A stretch of DNA of 64,000 nt, taken from contig NC_134847.1 in assembly GCF_965363235.1 (NCBI RefSeq), positions 54,840,439-54,904,438 of the forward strand, written 5' to 3'. The notes under the pieces were generated by a model. The model searched no databases. It had not been told where the DNA came from and saw nothing but the letters and a program-made list of their open reading frames with translations. The position numbers and the translations under genes were made by a program. This DNA comes from Mytilus galloprovincialis (lineage: Eukaryota > Mollusca > Bivalvia > Mytilida > Mytilidae). Below, in pieces: positions 1-12,942 of this stretch. Positions within the stretch are counted from its first letter, which is position 1. Every line of letters begins with the position of its first letter.

Positions 1-3000
1 ACTGATTTGTTCTGTGGTGTTGTTTTATTTTCTGATGACTTAGTTACCGGTGCAGGGACGGTGGTAAAATACAGTACGAGTATCTACACAGTTGGTGAAT
101 TGGCGACAAAATTGCAGTTGACTGCATTTGTTACATATAATACCATGTTCAAAAAAGGTTTCGAAAAATTGTTTGTGTTGTATTGTAATTTTAATATAAT
201 GTCCTTATTTTAGTTATTTGATATTACACACGCAACATTTCGGCTTCATTGCTATATAATCAATTTTCAGGCACCTCCTTCAGTTGGACGGCAATTGTTC
301 CTTGCATATATGTGATAAATGTAAACACATGAATAGAAAGTAAGTCAAGAGTATGGATAGTCATAGGAAGGCAATCAATAAGCGATGCATCATTTTTTTT
401 TCTTTAACTAAATAATGTATAGTCAAAATGATAATGACTTTATGAATTAAGCAAACATCCGAAAAAATATGATAGAAACATTAAAATTTAATATATCAAC
501 ACAAAAAATGCAAAATGTCTGAGCGAAATTTGAACCCTATCTTCAAAACAACCTTTCATTTGCAGTTCTATTCTCTACTGATGGAGCAACGGCGATGCTT
601 AACCATTAACCATACTTGTCTTACATGTATTAAGGAGCAATATAGGTACAATTTAGCGATGTTACACTTTTTTCTTTAAAAGCTTTTGTTTTATGGTTTA
701 AGGACACACGAAACCAATTTCAATTTTGAGGGATAAAGTAGTATAAATTACAACAAGCACAAAAAACATAACCTTTTTTTGGTTTGAAATGTTCTTCTGG
801 GGGATGATATATAAAAATCGAGATACTGATCAAAAAGCATTTTTATTTTTTGTTTTTAGAGTAAATTTTGTTCTGATAGCACTTTTTGAAATTGGCCCTT
901 CTGTGAAAAAAAAATCAGGGGAAGTTGGCCCTACTTCTTTTTAAGTTTTCACCAAGTTATAAAAACTTAAATGAGTGAAAAAATAGAGGTACTGGTAAGG
1001 TGTTAAATGGAAGAAAAGTGGAACGAATCGAATGAAACAAAACAAAAAGAAATGAATAGTTACTGTTACTTTAAAGATAATGTATAAAATAAACCAAGAG
1101 GCAAATAGTTGTAAGCGATTAACTTCGATAACAAAATGAATGTTTCTCAATCAAGAAACGGAGCTCTGGTTATAATCATTCTTAGTTAGGAATACAAAAG
1201 CACGAAATGTATCAACTCATATTTAGCTACAAAATAAATGATTTTGAAAAAAGTGTTTTTTTTTTAACAAATTCAAATAACAGTCTCCTGAATATTCTTA
1301 AGTTTTTTCATCTATTGAAAACACCTTTATTACACTATTTAAGGATAAACTTGAGGGTTAAATTTTAAAAAAAATCTACAATTCAAAATTGGTACTATAA
1401 GTCGGAAGAGCTAGGAATCAAAATAAGCAAACATATTGTTATGGAGGTCATCACCGAGACAAGACCTACCCGCGACTTACAGGAAACAAACATAACTTAC
1501 ATAAAGGATACAAAAAAAGGTAACAGTAGGATACCGCTATTCGAAATTCATAAATCGATTAAGAAAAAAGACAAATCCGGGTTACAAACTTAAACTGAGG
1601 GAAACATATCAAATATAAGAAAACTACGACACAACAGAAACACAGCACTAAAAAGTAAGACACACAGAAAAAAATATAATATAACAATGGCCATTTTCCT
1701 GACTTGGTACTGGACATTTGAAGAAAAAAAATGGTGGGTTGAACCTGGTTTTGTGGCTAGCCAAACCACCCGTTTATGAAAAACACACAAATAATAGCTA
1801 TCAAAAGGTACCAGGCTTGTATTTTAATACGCCAGACGCGCGTTTTATCCAAATAAGACTAATCATTGACGCTCAAATTAAAAAAGTTCGAAAGCCAAAA
1901 CAAGTACATAGTTTAAGAGCATTTACAACCCTTAACAAACAGATACAGTGATATAAAAGATCAAAATCATCATTGTCTTGTAACTTTACACGTTTACATG
2001 CTGTATGGGTATATTATGGCTGACCGAATTGTGAAACAGACAAATCAAAAGACATCTCAGTGGAAAGAGATGCACAGCTGGTTCCCATTGGGGTATGTCA
2101 AGCCGTTTCTATTAAAAACCACGTCCAAAAAGCGCAATAAAAAAAAATATCATCATGTCATTTGCACATTTCTGACCGCTTGTTTGAATCAGATTGTTTT
2201 ACAAAGTATTGTTTTACTTTTCCTGTAACAAGTAGTTTATGTCTACCTTGGTTCTTATTATGAAACACAGTTGCCACTGCGTATGCAAATGGTAGAAAAA
2301 TCGAATGTTTGGAACCATCTTCACTCAAGAACGTTATATAACGTATCTCTCTTTGTCTTCTCTAAAAAAAAAATATTTTTGTTTGTCAATAGTTTGTTGA
2401 TTCAGTTGCCTTATTGCCCCCCAAAAGAAGCAAAGTCTCAGCACATTTTGGTTTATTGATTTGACAGTTTAATGGCAAATGTTTTGTATAAGACAAACAC
2501 CAAAATGTCTAGTAGCCTCAGCAAAAATTTGTTCACATCTTAAAATGATTTAAATAAAAAGAAATAAATATTCAAGTACTCGTTTGTTATACCGATCGGT
2601 ACTACAGTACCCGCTCGAAATTACACGAGTACAATATTTAACGATAGTTCGATTGTTTTCTTATGGACAGTAGATCCACTATGGGATAATGTGAAATCAA
2701 TTAATAGCTTTTTTATTACATGAAGTAATTAATAAAACAATTACGTAATAAAACAAATCAATAAATAAAGAGTGAACAATTATTACAAAGTCAGAATTGA
2801 GTAAACAACAGTTATATTCTGTTATTGTAAAGAAAACATATTTACAAATATGGTACGATGATTAGTCCCTTGTGCTTTTAACATTCATTTAGGGTAAGTA
2901 CGGGTACGAATTTGTTCTTATTTATATCGTTTGGATATCGTCTGAATTGTTTTTTCATTTTTATTTCGGAGCCTTTTATAGCTGACTATGCAGTGTGGAC

Positions 3001-4749
3001 TTTGTTGAAGGCCGTACGGTGACATATAGTTGTTAATTTCTGTGTCATTTTGGTCTCTTGTTGAGAGTTGTCTCATTGGCAATCATACCACATCTTCTTT
3101 TTTTATGTCAATTCATTTTGTCAATATTTATGGTAGTCTGTTTTGTTATTTTGTTACTAAAGATTCGTGAAATGGGAAATCAATTACACTTGGTCTACGT
3201 TGTCGTTTCGGTTTTTGTTCGTTTTCATTGCCTACCAAAATAAAGTTTTACGATACTGATATTATGTTACACGGAATGTCATCTAGCTTGGACTCCAATG
3301 GTACATCCTGGGATGTTTTTAGTTGTTTTCCCCCATAAAGGTTAAGCGTTTATTTAAGGATTCAAAATAGATATCAGATTGGTGTATGATACCGATATCA
3401 ATGTTGGTGAGTTTTAATCGCCGTTTATTTTTTTTCCTTAACGAACACTTGAATTGTCAGTATCAATGGCATTCAACATTTTCTTCAATATTCCACACTC
3501 TTTATGATAGATTATCGAAGTGGAATCGTGTCGTTCAGTAAACATGTAAGTTTGTAAATTAATAAAATTATTCAAAAAGTCGAAACATCCGATATCATAT
3601 CCATTCATGATCCTTCAATAACATTACTATGCTTTGTACAGGATATGAAATACAAGAGAGAGGTTAACCCATATCAAACCAGCTTCAATCAACCATTTTC
3701 TACATTTGAAAATGCCTGTACCAAGTCAGTTATATGACAGTTGTTGCCCATTCATTTGATTTAGCCATTTGAGTAGGGACATTCCGTTTTGAATTTTCCT
3801 CGGAATTCAGTATTTTTCAAATATTTTGTACAGGAGGGGTCCAGCACGATATGGTTAAGAACTTTTCTGTAATCAACTAAGCGTTCCATCATAAGTTGAG
3901 TTGATTTCTATCTTGATGTCACGTCCTGTATCAATTCGGGTTGTGATGCATGAAACAATTTCTGTCGTTTTTATCATCTCAGCAGTTTACGTTGTGGAAT
4001 GTTTGAAGTAATCGAAGCTAACGTCATCTTGATACGATTCTTGACACAGAACCTAGCTCAGTTGCAAACTTAATGCGTAATTTTAGGGCATGTCAAAAAC
4101 AGCCTAATCACCCTATTCAAGACATCTATATCGTCCATATTACGCGCATTATCGTGTACAACAGCATCTATTTTAGTCATAACGTCAAATGAACTATAAC
4201 TTTTCTGCATTACTTAATCCAGTGTGCCTCTTTGGCATTTCACGGGTACACATCGTCATAGAGTACTCTAATACGCAATTGTCGGTCGGTAGTACGGAGT
4301 TTCGAATACCAATATAATACTTGACTAATCGGTGTCCTTTTGAGATATTGTCCCCATGTTTTTATAAATTGATTTTCTTGAGAACATCCCTCGAAGAATT
4401 AAATTATAAGCCATGTTTAAAGTGTAAATATGCATGTGTATCTTATAATCAGCCAACTTTTGAACAAATAACAGGTACACAAAAAAGTATTTTCTGTTAC
4501 CCCTCCCCCTTTTTTTTCAATGTTGAGCAAGCGGTAATGTAGATATTTCTTTTTATTCGAACAGCTTTTCTGGGTCCTCTTTGCGTTCAATTCAAACTAT
4601 GTCGATATCTTTAAAAAAAATATAGTGACATTGATTTGTATTCGAACAACTAAAGTGTCAAGTGTTGAGTGTAAGTTGTAGGATAAAAACAATATGTGTA
4701 CATTGTCGGACAATTAAAGTAAAAATTTAGTAGGAATAACTTTACTTTA
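1..4749. other. Intergenic, AT-rich, no gene seen
   Basis: No exon with credible borders or recognisable protein on either strand. Holds repeat fragments: an actinless SINE-like family piece at about 1535-1800, an inverted GAGCGTCACTGATGA copy at 1805-1910, a TACTCGAGTAC-like stretch at 2575-2640, the 3001-3104 repeat and 3661-3820. Confidence 0.6.
3001..3104 (+). repeat. About 100-bp dispersed repeat (GGCCGTACGGTGAC family)
   Basis: GTTGAAGGCCGTACGGTGAC...TCTCATTGGCAAT, ending ACCACATCTTCTT. Other copies: 11790-11886, 28698-28802 and 33457-33556 (plus), 48850-48965 (minus). Confidence 0.75.
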
Positions 4750-5545
4750 CTCTACTTGACTTTTATAAGACCGTTACTCGGATATTGCTGTAAAGTATGG
4801 GAGCACATGGATGTGAGGTATTGTAACATACTAAAGCAGCTGCAGCTTGAGGCAGCCATATGCATAATTGTAACAGGTCTTTCTTTTTTTACTTATATTC
4901 GTTTTTTTATGATGAGATTAGATGGGAAATTCTACCTGAACGAAGAGAAAGGATGCAGTTACAATTATTTGTTAATGTTTAACATAATGATGCATGAGCC
5001 TATCTTTGCCACTTAAATCCACCAACAATTCACAATACCCCTTACGCAATGAGAATGATATAATATATCCTTTTTGTACTTTCACTACTCAAGAATCCTT
5101 CATACCATCAACTATACGATTTTGGAATAATAAAATGAGTAAACAAACACAGTTGACTATTTACGTAAATTTAAAACCGATTTCGAAAATATTTACTGAA
5201 TTCAAAAGCCAAACATTATGAATTTGGAAATCGTAAACTCAACATAATTTTGACTTAACTTAGATGCTGAGCTTTTATTTTGAATAATGACCTTAACATA
5301 GTCAATATCATTTCCGAACCGTCTTGTCTCTGTGGTGCTAACCATCAAGATTCATATAACTTTTTTGTTAATGTCTGAATTGTGCGAATATAATAATCAA
5401 ACTATCTAATAATCTAAACTGGTTACCAGAGAACTCTCAACCACATTTGAACATCTTAACTTCCTGTGATTCGTCATTAACTAATGATGAAAAGGAAAGC
5501 ATTTTAACGAATGTATATTTATTTATTTAAGAGTAATCAGGTGTC
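4750..5545 (+). mobile_element. Decayed 3' end of a non-LTR retrotransposon
   Basis: The translation in shifting frames resembles the C-terminal part of a LINE-type ORF2: FIRPLLGYCCKVWEHMDVRY and LQLEAAICIIVTG (4756-4880), LRNENDIIYPFCTFTTQESF then IPSTIRFWNN (5045-5130), and a cysteine motif near SCLCGANHQDSY (5325-5360) followed by ILTSCDSSLTNDEKESIL (5455-5515). The order matches the post-RT region of jockey/CR1-like elements as I recall them. Several frameshifts and stops show it is dead. The 5' part is missing or unrecognisable, as usual for truncated insertions. Confidence 0.65.
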
Positions 5546-6201
5546 TGAATGTATAATATAGTACACTTAAGTGTATATGTATTTATATTGTGTACAACCA
5601 TTCATATCATCACACATCATCTTTTTTACATATCCAATATATATAATGTATTGTTTGCATGCATGCTTTGTAAATAGTCTCTGTATAAATTGTTATTAGG
5701 AGAACACTTTATAAGTTAGTTTGATTAAATTATATCTCATCCCTTTTGCATATTTTAGCTAATAAAATATATTCAAACAAGAAAATAAAACCCGTTTTAC
5801 TAGTTATCAAAAATCTGTTTGCAGTCAAGGAACATAACGTTCATAGCATTCAGCTATATTTCAGTTAAATGTGTCATATGATGAATCCACAATCAATCCA
5901 CAATGAACATCTGTACATTTTCCACTTGATCATAGAGCCTAATATTTTTTGAAGATTTGATTAGGAGCTTAACTACAAAATATAAAGCAATAATGACACG
6001 TTTCGGTTCAGCAACATCAAGCGTTCATATAATATAAAATAATGGCTTTTTCAATTTCACACACCCATCGTATCAACCCTCAACTATTGTAATCTCTAGA
6101 CCAGAGCTCTTGAGATTATATTGTGATCTCGAGCTAATACGGGCATTGTACTGAAAAAAAGACACAAAGAAATAGCATGAAGTAACGATAATGTCAAAAT
6201 G

Positions 6202-6400
6202 TTAATCTAATTCCAAATAATGAGGACTATCTTGAATACTCTGGCATTCAATTTCATCTTTGTCGATTTCTTCATAATCATTTACGACATCAATATAACC
6301 TCCACCACTCTCATTATTTATACTGTTTTGTTGAAGATTGTCAGACATTCTTATATTATATACCTGCACCGGTTCATCTGAAGCTGGTGCTGCATAATAT
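6202..6400 (-). CDS. Ig protein exon 7: cytoplasmic tail
   Basis: 199 nt after a TTTTTTCAG acceptor; phase 2 fits exon 6 exactly (AG plus A gives Arg). It encodes RYYAAPASDEPVQVYNIRMS and ends SPHYLELD-stop. YIDV, YEEI and YLEL are YxxPhi motifs; YEEI matches the preferred ligand of Src-family SH2 domains. Joining to exon 6 over 7.3 kb is inferred from phase and composition. Confidence 0.72.
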
Positions 6401-9400
6401 CTGAAAAAAGGTTTGTGAAGTTTATTTATATGGCATAAGTATTTCAAATGTTATCTCATTTTCATTGCATATCATGCAATTTTGGTTCTACCAAATACCA
6501 AATTTCATTAAGCGCTACTGTCATTTCTAATGACATTATGAATGTTTCTATGGGTGTTATGCATTAATGTTATACATGCACTATTTTCATAATCAACAGA
6601 TAAAGGAATCACACCTATCCTAATAATAAACTGCTACGTAAAAAAAAAACAACTCATCGACAATTGTTGCTAAATTTTAAATAAGAGTATAACAATGTTG
6701 AATTAAATGCAAAATGAACAGTCATGACGATATCATAAATATTAAATACGTCAACGAAACACTCAAAAAATGGTTTAATATCAAAATTCATTTAAACTTA
6801 CAAAAACATTAGATTAATATACGATTTCAAAAACAGACAACTGCCTTTAAATATAACGACCTTGTTTATGTACAAACAATAACCGAAATACAAAGATGAT
6901 AAAGAACAACAAACGCCAACCACTGAAGTACAATCTTCTAACATGAGACTAACGCATACATAATATTCTGGAAATAACCATGTTAACAGGCGCCCAGCCA
7001 ACTCTATAACCAGGGACAATTATGTAACAGCACATTACATCAGTACTGAACTCATTAGATTGATACACTTCAAAACAGCTAGCAAAAACAATAAAAACAC
7101 TACTAAAAAAGTACATATCTGTGAGTGCTCGAAGTTACTTAACTCTAGTTCAAAGTCAATAACTACTAATAGACAAAATAATGTATCTATGACTTTAATG
7201 TCAATAAGTAAAAATCTAGCATCTAATGGATGTAGTGTTAAGACGTCCTTAATCATAACGAAAACATGATTTTATGCAACGCCAAAATTAAGGTATATGT
7301 AGGATGTAGGACAATGAATTTGCATCAGCATATCAATTCTATTTTGTTATTTTTTTAATTTCTTTAAACCAGAATCAATGCAAATATACCGAACACATAT
7401 CTGTACATAGTATCAAAAATAAGGAAATGTGATATTATTGGCATTGAAACAATTATCTACCAAAGTTCAAATGAAGTTGGTGTAAGCAATTATATTAAAC
7501 CGTACGTATTTCAACGCTGAGAAAACCAGTTACCGTATCGTCGGCTATAAAACGCCCCGACATGAAAAATATGAATAATTTTAGATGAGAATAATAACGG
7601 CTAAAATATTAACAAAATAATTCACGAAAGACAAAAATGTCAGATATGAATCAACGACAACCACTGAACTGCAGGCTCCTCACTTGGGATTAGTTTGTTT
7701 AAAGAATCTATAAGGTCACCATCTTATCTTAATTTAATGGGCTCGATAAACAATATCACCGTTAAAATTAAGAAAGTACTATCCAGTTTGTAGTTTGTTA
7801 ATTCGATACAAACAACCTTCTAAACCAAATCTTAGTCATTATGAAAGAATGTAGTAAAGCTTTTATTTGAGGTAATGATATCCTTGACTTAATAATTTAC
7901 CAGTAATACATATAGTACATTTATTGAAATCCAAAACGTCACTACAGACACAGACGTACCGAACAACCTCGTATATAAATACAAAATATTCGCCCAAAGG
8001 AATCGTCGTACAAAAGGAAAACTAACAACAGAGACAAATCGTCCCGTTTTGTCGATAATGTTTGTGTAGAGTTTCCCGTGTGAATCTGAAACATTTATCC
8101 AGAAATGCGCTTTGGACGAATAAAATTATTAAACGTGTTGTTTTCAATTTTTAACATCACTTGGTCGATACCTCTGTTGGTGGACTATCAGTCCCTGAGG
8201 GTATCATCAGCTAAGTAGTCAGTACTTCGGCTTGTCTAAAATTGTCCGGTCATAAATGTGAAATTATTAAGGAACTAAGGTTTCAACTCCCTCATGCAAA
8301 GTTGACTTTAGATGAATTTGGCTATTTATTTTAGGTATTTTAGTCATGTAGCTGTTCAACGGTTTCGGTACTTATACATCTTCGGATTTCAAATGTTTGG
8401 CTTTGAGCGTTCCTGATGAAGGTAAATCAAGAAAAGCGCTTCGGACGCATAAATTTATTACACGTGTTGTTTTCAATTTCTTAATCAAGAAAAGCGTTTG
8501 GACGCATAAATTTATTACACGTGTTGTTTTCAATTTCTTAATCAAGAAAAGAACAGTTGTTACTATTTACATTTAAATCATTAGATCTTCTTGGAAAATT
8601 TTGACAGTATCTTTTTTTTTTAATTTGATTGTTCATCGAAAGTATTACCAAAAAGCGGAAAGTGTTGTTGAATTAATATATGAAATATGTACGCGTATTT
8701 ACTGCGGTTGGCCATAAATTGTTTATCATAACAAGACAGAAACTTGTGTACTATTATAAAAGAAAATCAATTGGCGCCCATGGGAATACAACATTGATAC
8801 ATATAAAACAATATTTAAAGATCTTGTTGCAATGTTAGAACGGTTGCCTTTAAGAATAAGCTAATTTTTAACGACCAATAAGTGTACTCTGTTTCTATCC
8901 AAACTTAAAGGATGGATTAACATTAAAATCAGTGTTCTCCATTAGGATATTGATTTCCGTTGGAAAAAAAATGTGTCACAAATCACACCATATATCTATT
9001 GTTGCAGAAATCATATCCTTTTTATATCGCTAATGATATTCACAGGATTAACGTATAATAAAAATTATGTTCAATAGTATTTCGAAGGATATTTCAAAGG
9101 TAAATAAAGTGTGAGGAAACGTAAGGAGATATATCTCAAGATTTATGAAGATAAACGAGTATTCTGTAACTAAATTTGTACTCGAGTACTCGGCCTTCCG
9201 AGCGAGTACCATAGTACTCGTGTACTAGTTGCCATTTCTAGTGTAAATATAAAAAGATGGTGTGATTGAAAATGAGACAACTATAGTTCACCGTACACTC
9301 TTCAACAAAGCCCAAACTCAACCTGACTTTAGACAAGCATATACATACAGAATGCAGGGGATAAACATGGTATCGGGATCCCATTCCTTCTCCCCAACCT

Positions 9401-12400
9401 GGTACAGTGGTGTAATAGGCCAACATAAGAACGAACCACTAGTATATTAATCATTTGAAAAGGCTTAACTCATAAAATGGATACAAATAGATATACATCT
9501 AACTAACACACCGAGTGGACATGGCTTGGTATTTATTCATTCCAACAACAAAACACACTTAAATCTTAGAGTACTCGCAGTCACTGACAGCTAGTTCAAA
9601 GCCCTTAGCATAATGAAAAAAATCTAAGGATAAATTATCAATCAGTCCGATGGATTAAGTGTAAAGATGTTATTAACAGGTAGAAAGCAACATGACCTTG
9701 TGCAATGCCAAGAGACAGGTATCGCATTTGGTGTGCAACGCATTTGTGACTTCATGGAACATGAAAATGGTAATGTTTTTTTCTCTAATTCTTTTGATTA
9801 AAATTAGATTAGTTGGTGTGTCACACTAAATGTGCTATATATACTTTTATATTATGGTTTACTGAATAGTGATATTAAAATTGTTTGATGATTGGTTTAC
9901 GTCACATTGGCGAAAAAAAGATATAATGCGGGGACAGAAAAGAGACAAACACAAAGTGTCTAACATCCACATATATCAAATTAAGATTAATTTTTATACC
10001 AGCTATTATAAATATACATGAGAAAGACCAAATCAATATAGTAAATCATTGTCAAAAAAGTTTTCACAGAATGGTGAATACATCTTATTACAAAAACTAT
10101 AATTTGAAACTGGAGAATATACTTACATTGATCTAGATGTAGTGCTACACCCATCTGTAGATAAATTGTGAACACACTATTAAAACATGGTAAATGAAAA
10201 GTCAGTGATCATTTGAAATGTTTGTAGGTTGTATCTGTACAAGTGAAAAATCACAAAGCTAAATAGTTGATTATTAAAATATAAATGTATGATGCAGGCT
10301 TACTGATTAGATGTGGATATTGGGTTGTCGATCAAAATGATTCATTATAGATATCTGTCTTTATAATGCCGCAGAAAAATCGACGGATTAATTTTCGATC
10401 CTCCGATACAAAATGAAGGAGCTAAAGATGCTTATCGGGATAGGCTGTTATACTTCTTCCAAACAGACATTTAAAGACTATATTATGTTTTCAATAAATG
10501 GTTCACAGATATTAAACCCACCAAACTTTTAAAACGATTTTTGTATATTCGTGAATTTGAAGTTCGTTATATTATATAAGAGTATTATCCATTCATATTT
10601 CTAAAAAGATTCGATTTTTGTAGTTCAAATATTTTTTGATTTTAAACACGAGAATTTTCACAAATTTGAATATGAAATTAAACGTGACCGTTTTATATTC
10701 AAGTTAATAGCAACCGTCCTAAATATCGGGGAGTGAAATTCAAAAGAAGGTATCATGTACATTAAGTTTGTGTATACTACTGAACCGTTCAAAATGACAG
10801 TTTGTATGCAGTTCGAGCCATTCGATTTAGCAGGTTGGTTGACCTTTATGGAATATTCGTTTCACAGATAAAGGCTGATATGTTCCTTATGTCGTAACTA
10901 TAAAACTGTCCCTTTTTCATGTATGTACGCTTCCGAATTAGATGTGTTACCAGGTTTGTATTAAAATGAGCAGCACAACGGGTGCAACATATGGAGCAGG
11001 ATCAGCTTACCCTTCCAGAGCACCTGAGATCCCCTCTAGCTTTTTGTTGGGTTTGTATTATTCATTCCTAGTTTCTTTTTGGGGTTTTGTGTACTGTTGT
11101 TTGTGTGTTGGTATTTCCCCCCTTTTTTTCACCATGCCGTTGTTAGTATATTTTCGCGTTTGAATGTCGATTTTGTATTACATCTCTTCTTATTGTTGAA
11201 ACTCTAAGGATTGTTTTACCCCAATAATATAACTTCAGATGCATTTGACAAAATCTTTTTATTCGAGCGTCACTGATGAGTCTTTTGTACAGTAAACAAA
11301 ATGATTTTTTTTCTACAAATTGTGTGTCATAGTGTAAAGCGTATGCAATAACCTTTGGTTATCTTCAATACGTTTTTGTAAGTTTCAAACATATCTTTAA
11401 TCAGATTGAACACCGTGTCCAATGCCAATAACAGGGACTGTGATGGGCATCATGCGGTAATACCAACATTTGTTTTTAACAAGATTGGACAGTAAAAGTC
11501 TTCAAATATCTGATTAGTTTATTCACGTCTATAAACAGGTATTTTCAAGAAGAAAATTGCATTATACATTATCTGTACAAGAAATGGTTGAAACGTCACG
11601 TAATTCGTCAAGGTTTCCGTCAAATTTGGTAATTGCTTTCGATTTCAGTCTTGTTGCGCTAAAGGCAACTCATGTTATTAGAAGAAGGTTAGTTTAAACA
11701 ATATTTTGTTTTTCAAAAGTGCCCAAAATACAATTATACATTAAAAATACTGTGATTAGGAAACAAGAAAATGTGGGTTGTCCAACTGTTGTTGAGGGCC
11801 TACGGTGACCTATAGTTGTTTATGTCTGTGTCATGTTGGTCTCTTGTGGACAGTTGTCTCATTGGCAATTATACCACATCTTCTTTTTAATATGTTCGCT
11901 AACAACCAGCATTTTGCAAGGAAAATTGTGTTGTCACCTAAAATTTCTAAATTTTGCAGTCTAAACAAGAATGTGTTCATAGTACAGGGACTCCCCATCT
12001 GCACTATCATTTTCTATGTTCAATGGACCGTGAAAATTGGAGAAATCTCTTATCTGGCATTAAAATCAGAAAGAACATATCATAGGGAACATGTATACTA
12101 AGTTCCAAGTTGATTGGACTTCAACTTCATCAGAAACTACCTCGGCCAAAAACTTAAACCTGAAGCGAGACAAACAGACGGACGGATAAACGAACGCACA
12201 GACCAGAAAACATAATGCCCATAAATGAGGGACGAAAGATACCAGAGGGACAGTCAAACTCATAAATTGAAAATAAACTGACAACGCCATGGCTTAAAAT
12301 GAAAAGGACAAACAGACAAATAATAGTACACATGACACAACTTAGTAAACTAAAGAATAAACAACACGAACCCAACCAAAACTATAGGTGATTCCGGTGC

Positions 12401-12910
12401 TCCTCAAGGGTAAGCAGATCCTGCTCCACATGTGGCACCCGTCGTGTTGCTTATCAGATAACAAATCAGGTAAATAGTCTAATTCGGAAGGTCACATAAA
12501 TAAGACATAAAAACAATTTTAGTAGCTTATTGGGAATGGGAATCCTGTATATCAAGTGGTTGTAATTTTTTTAGATGAATGTCTATTTAATTTATTCAAC
12601 TTTTGTTATGTAAGCATGATTCAAAATGTAATTCCGAGCCACAAAAAGTTACCTATCAGGAATATGACAGTTCTTATCAATGCCATTGGTGTGCTTGAGC
12701 TTTTGATTTTGCCATTTGATAAGGGACTTTCCGTTTTGAATATTTCTTGGAGTTCGGTATTTTTGTTATTTTAACTTTTCAATATCTATCGTTACAGTGA
12801 TAATTGATTATAAAGGTCAGAAATGTTATCGCAACTTCTGTGCTACACATTTGTTACGTTATGGGACATGCATGATAATGGCACGGATTTTCTACTTTAT
12901 TCTTTCGATC

Positions 12911-12942
<32 letters not shown>

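Noticed and set aside
10112-10160. Possible extra Ig-gene exon (TTTATCTACAG, 28 nt, GTAAGT) on the minus strand
   Set aside because: The required incoming phase gives an immediate TAG, and 28 nt would break the tail frame.
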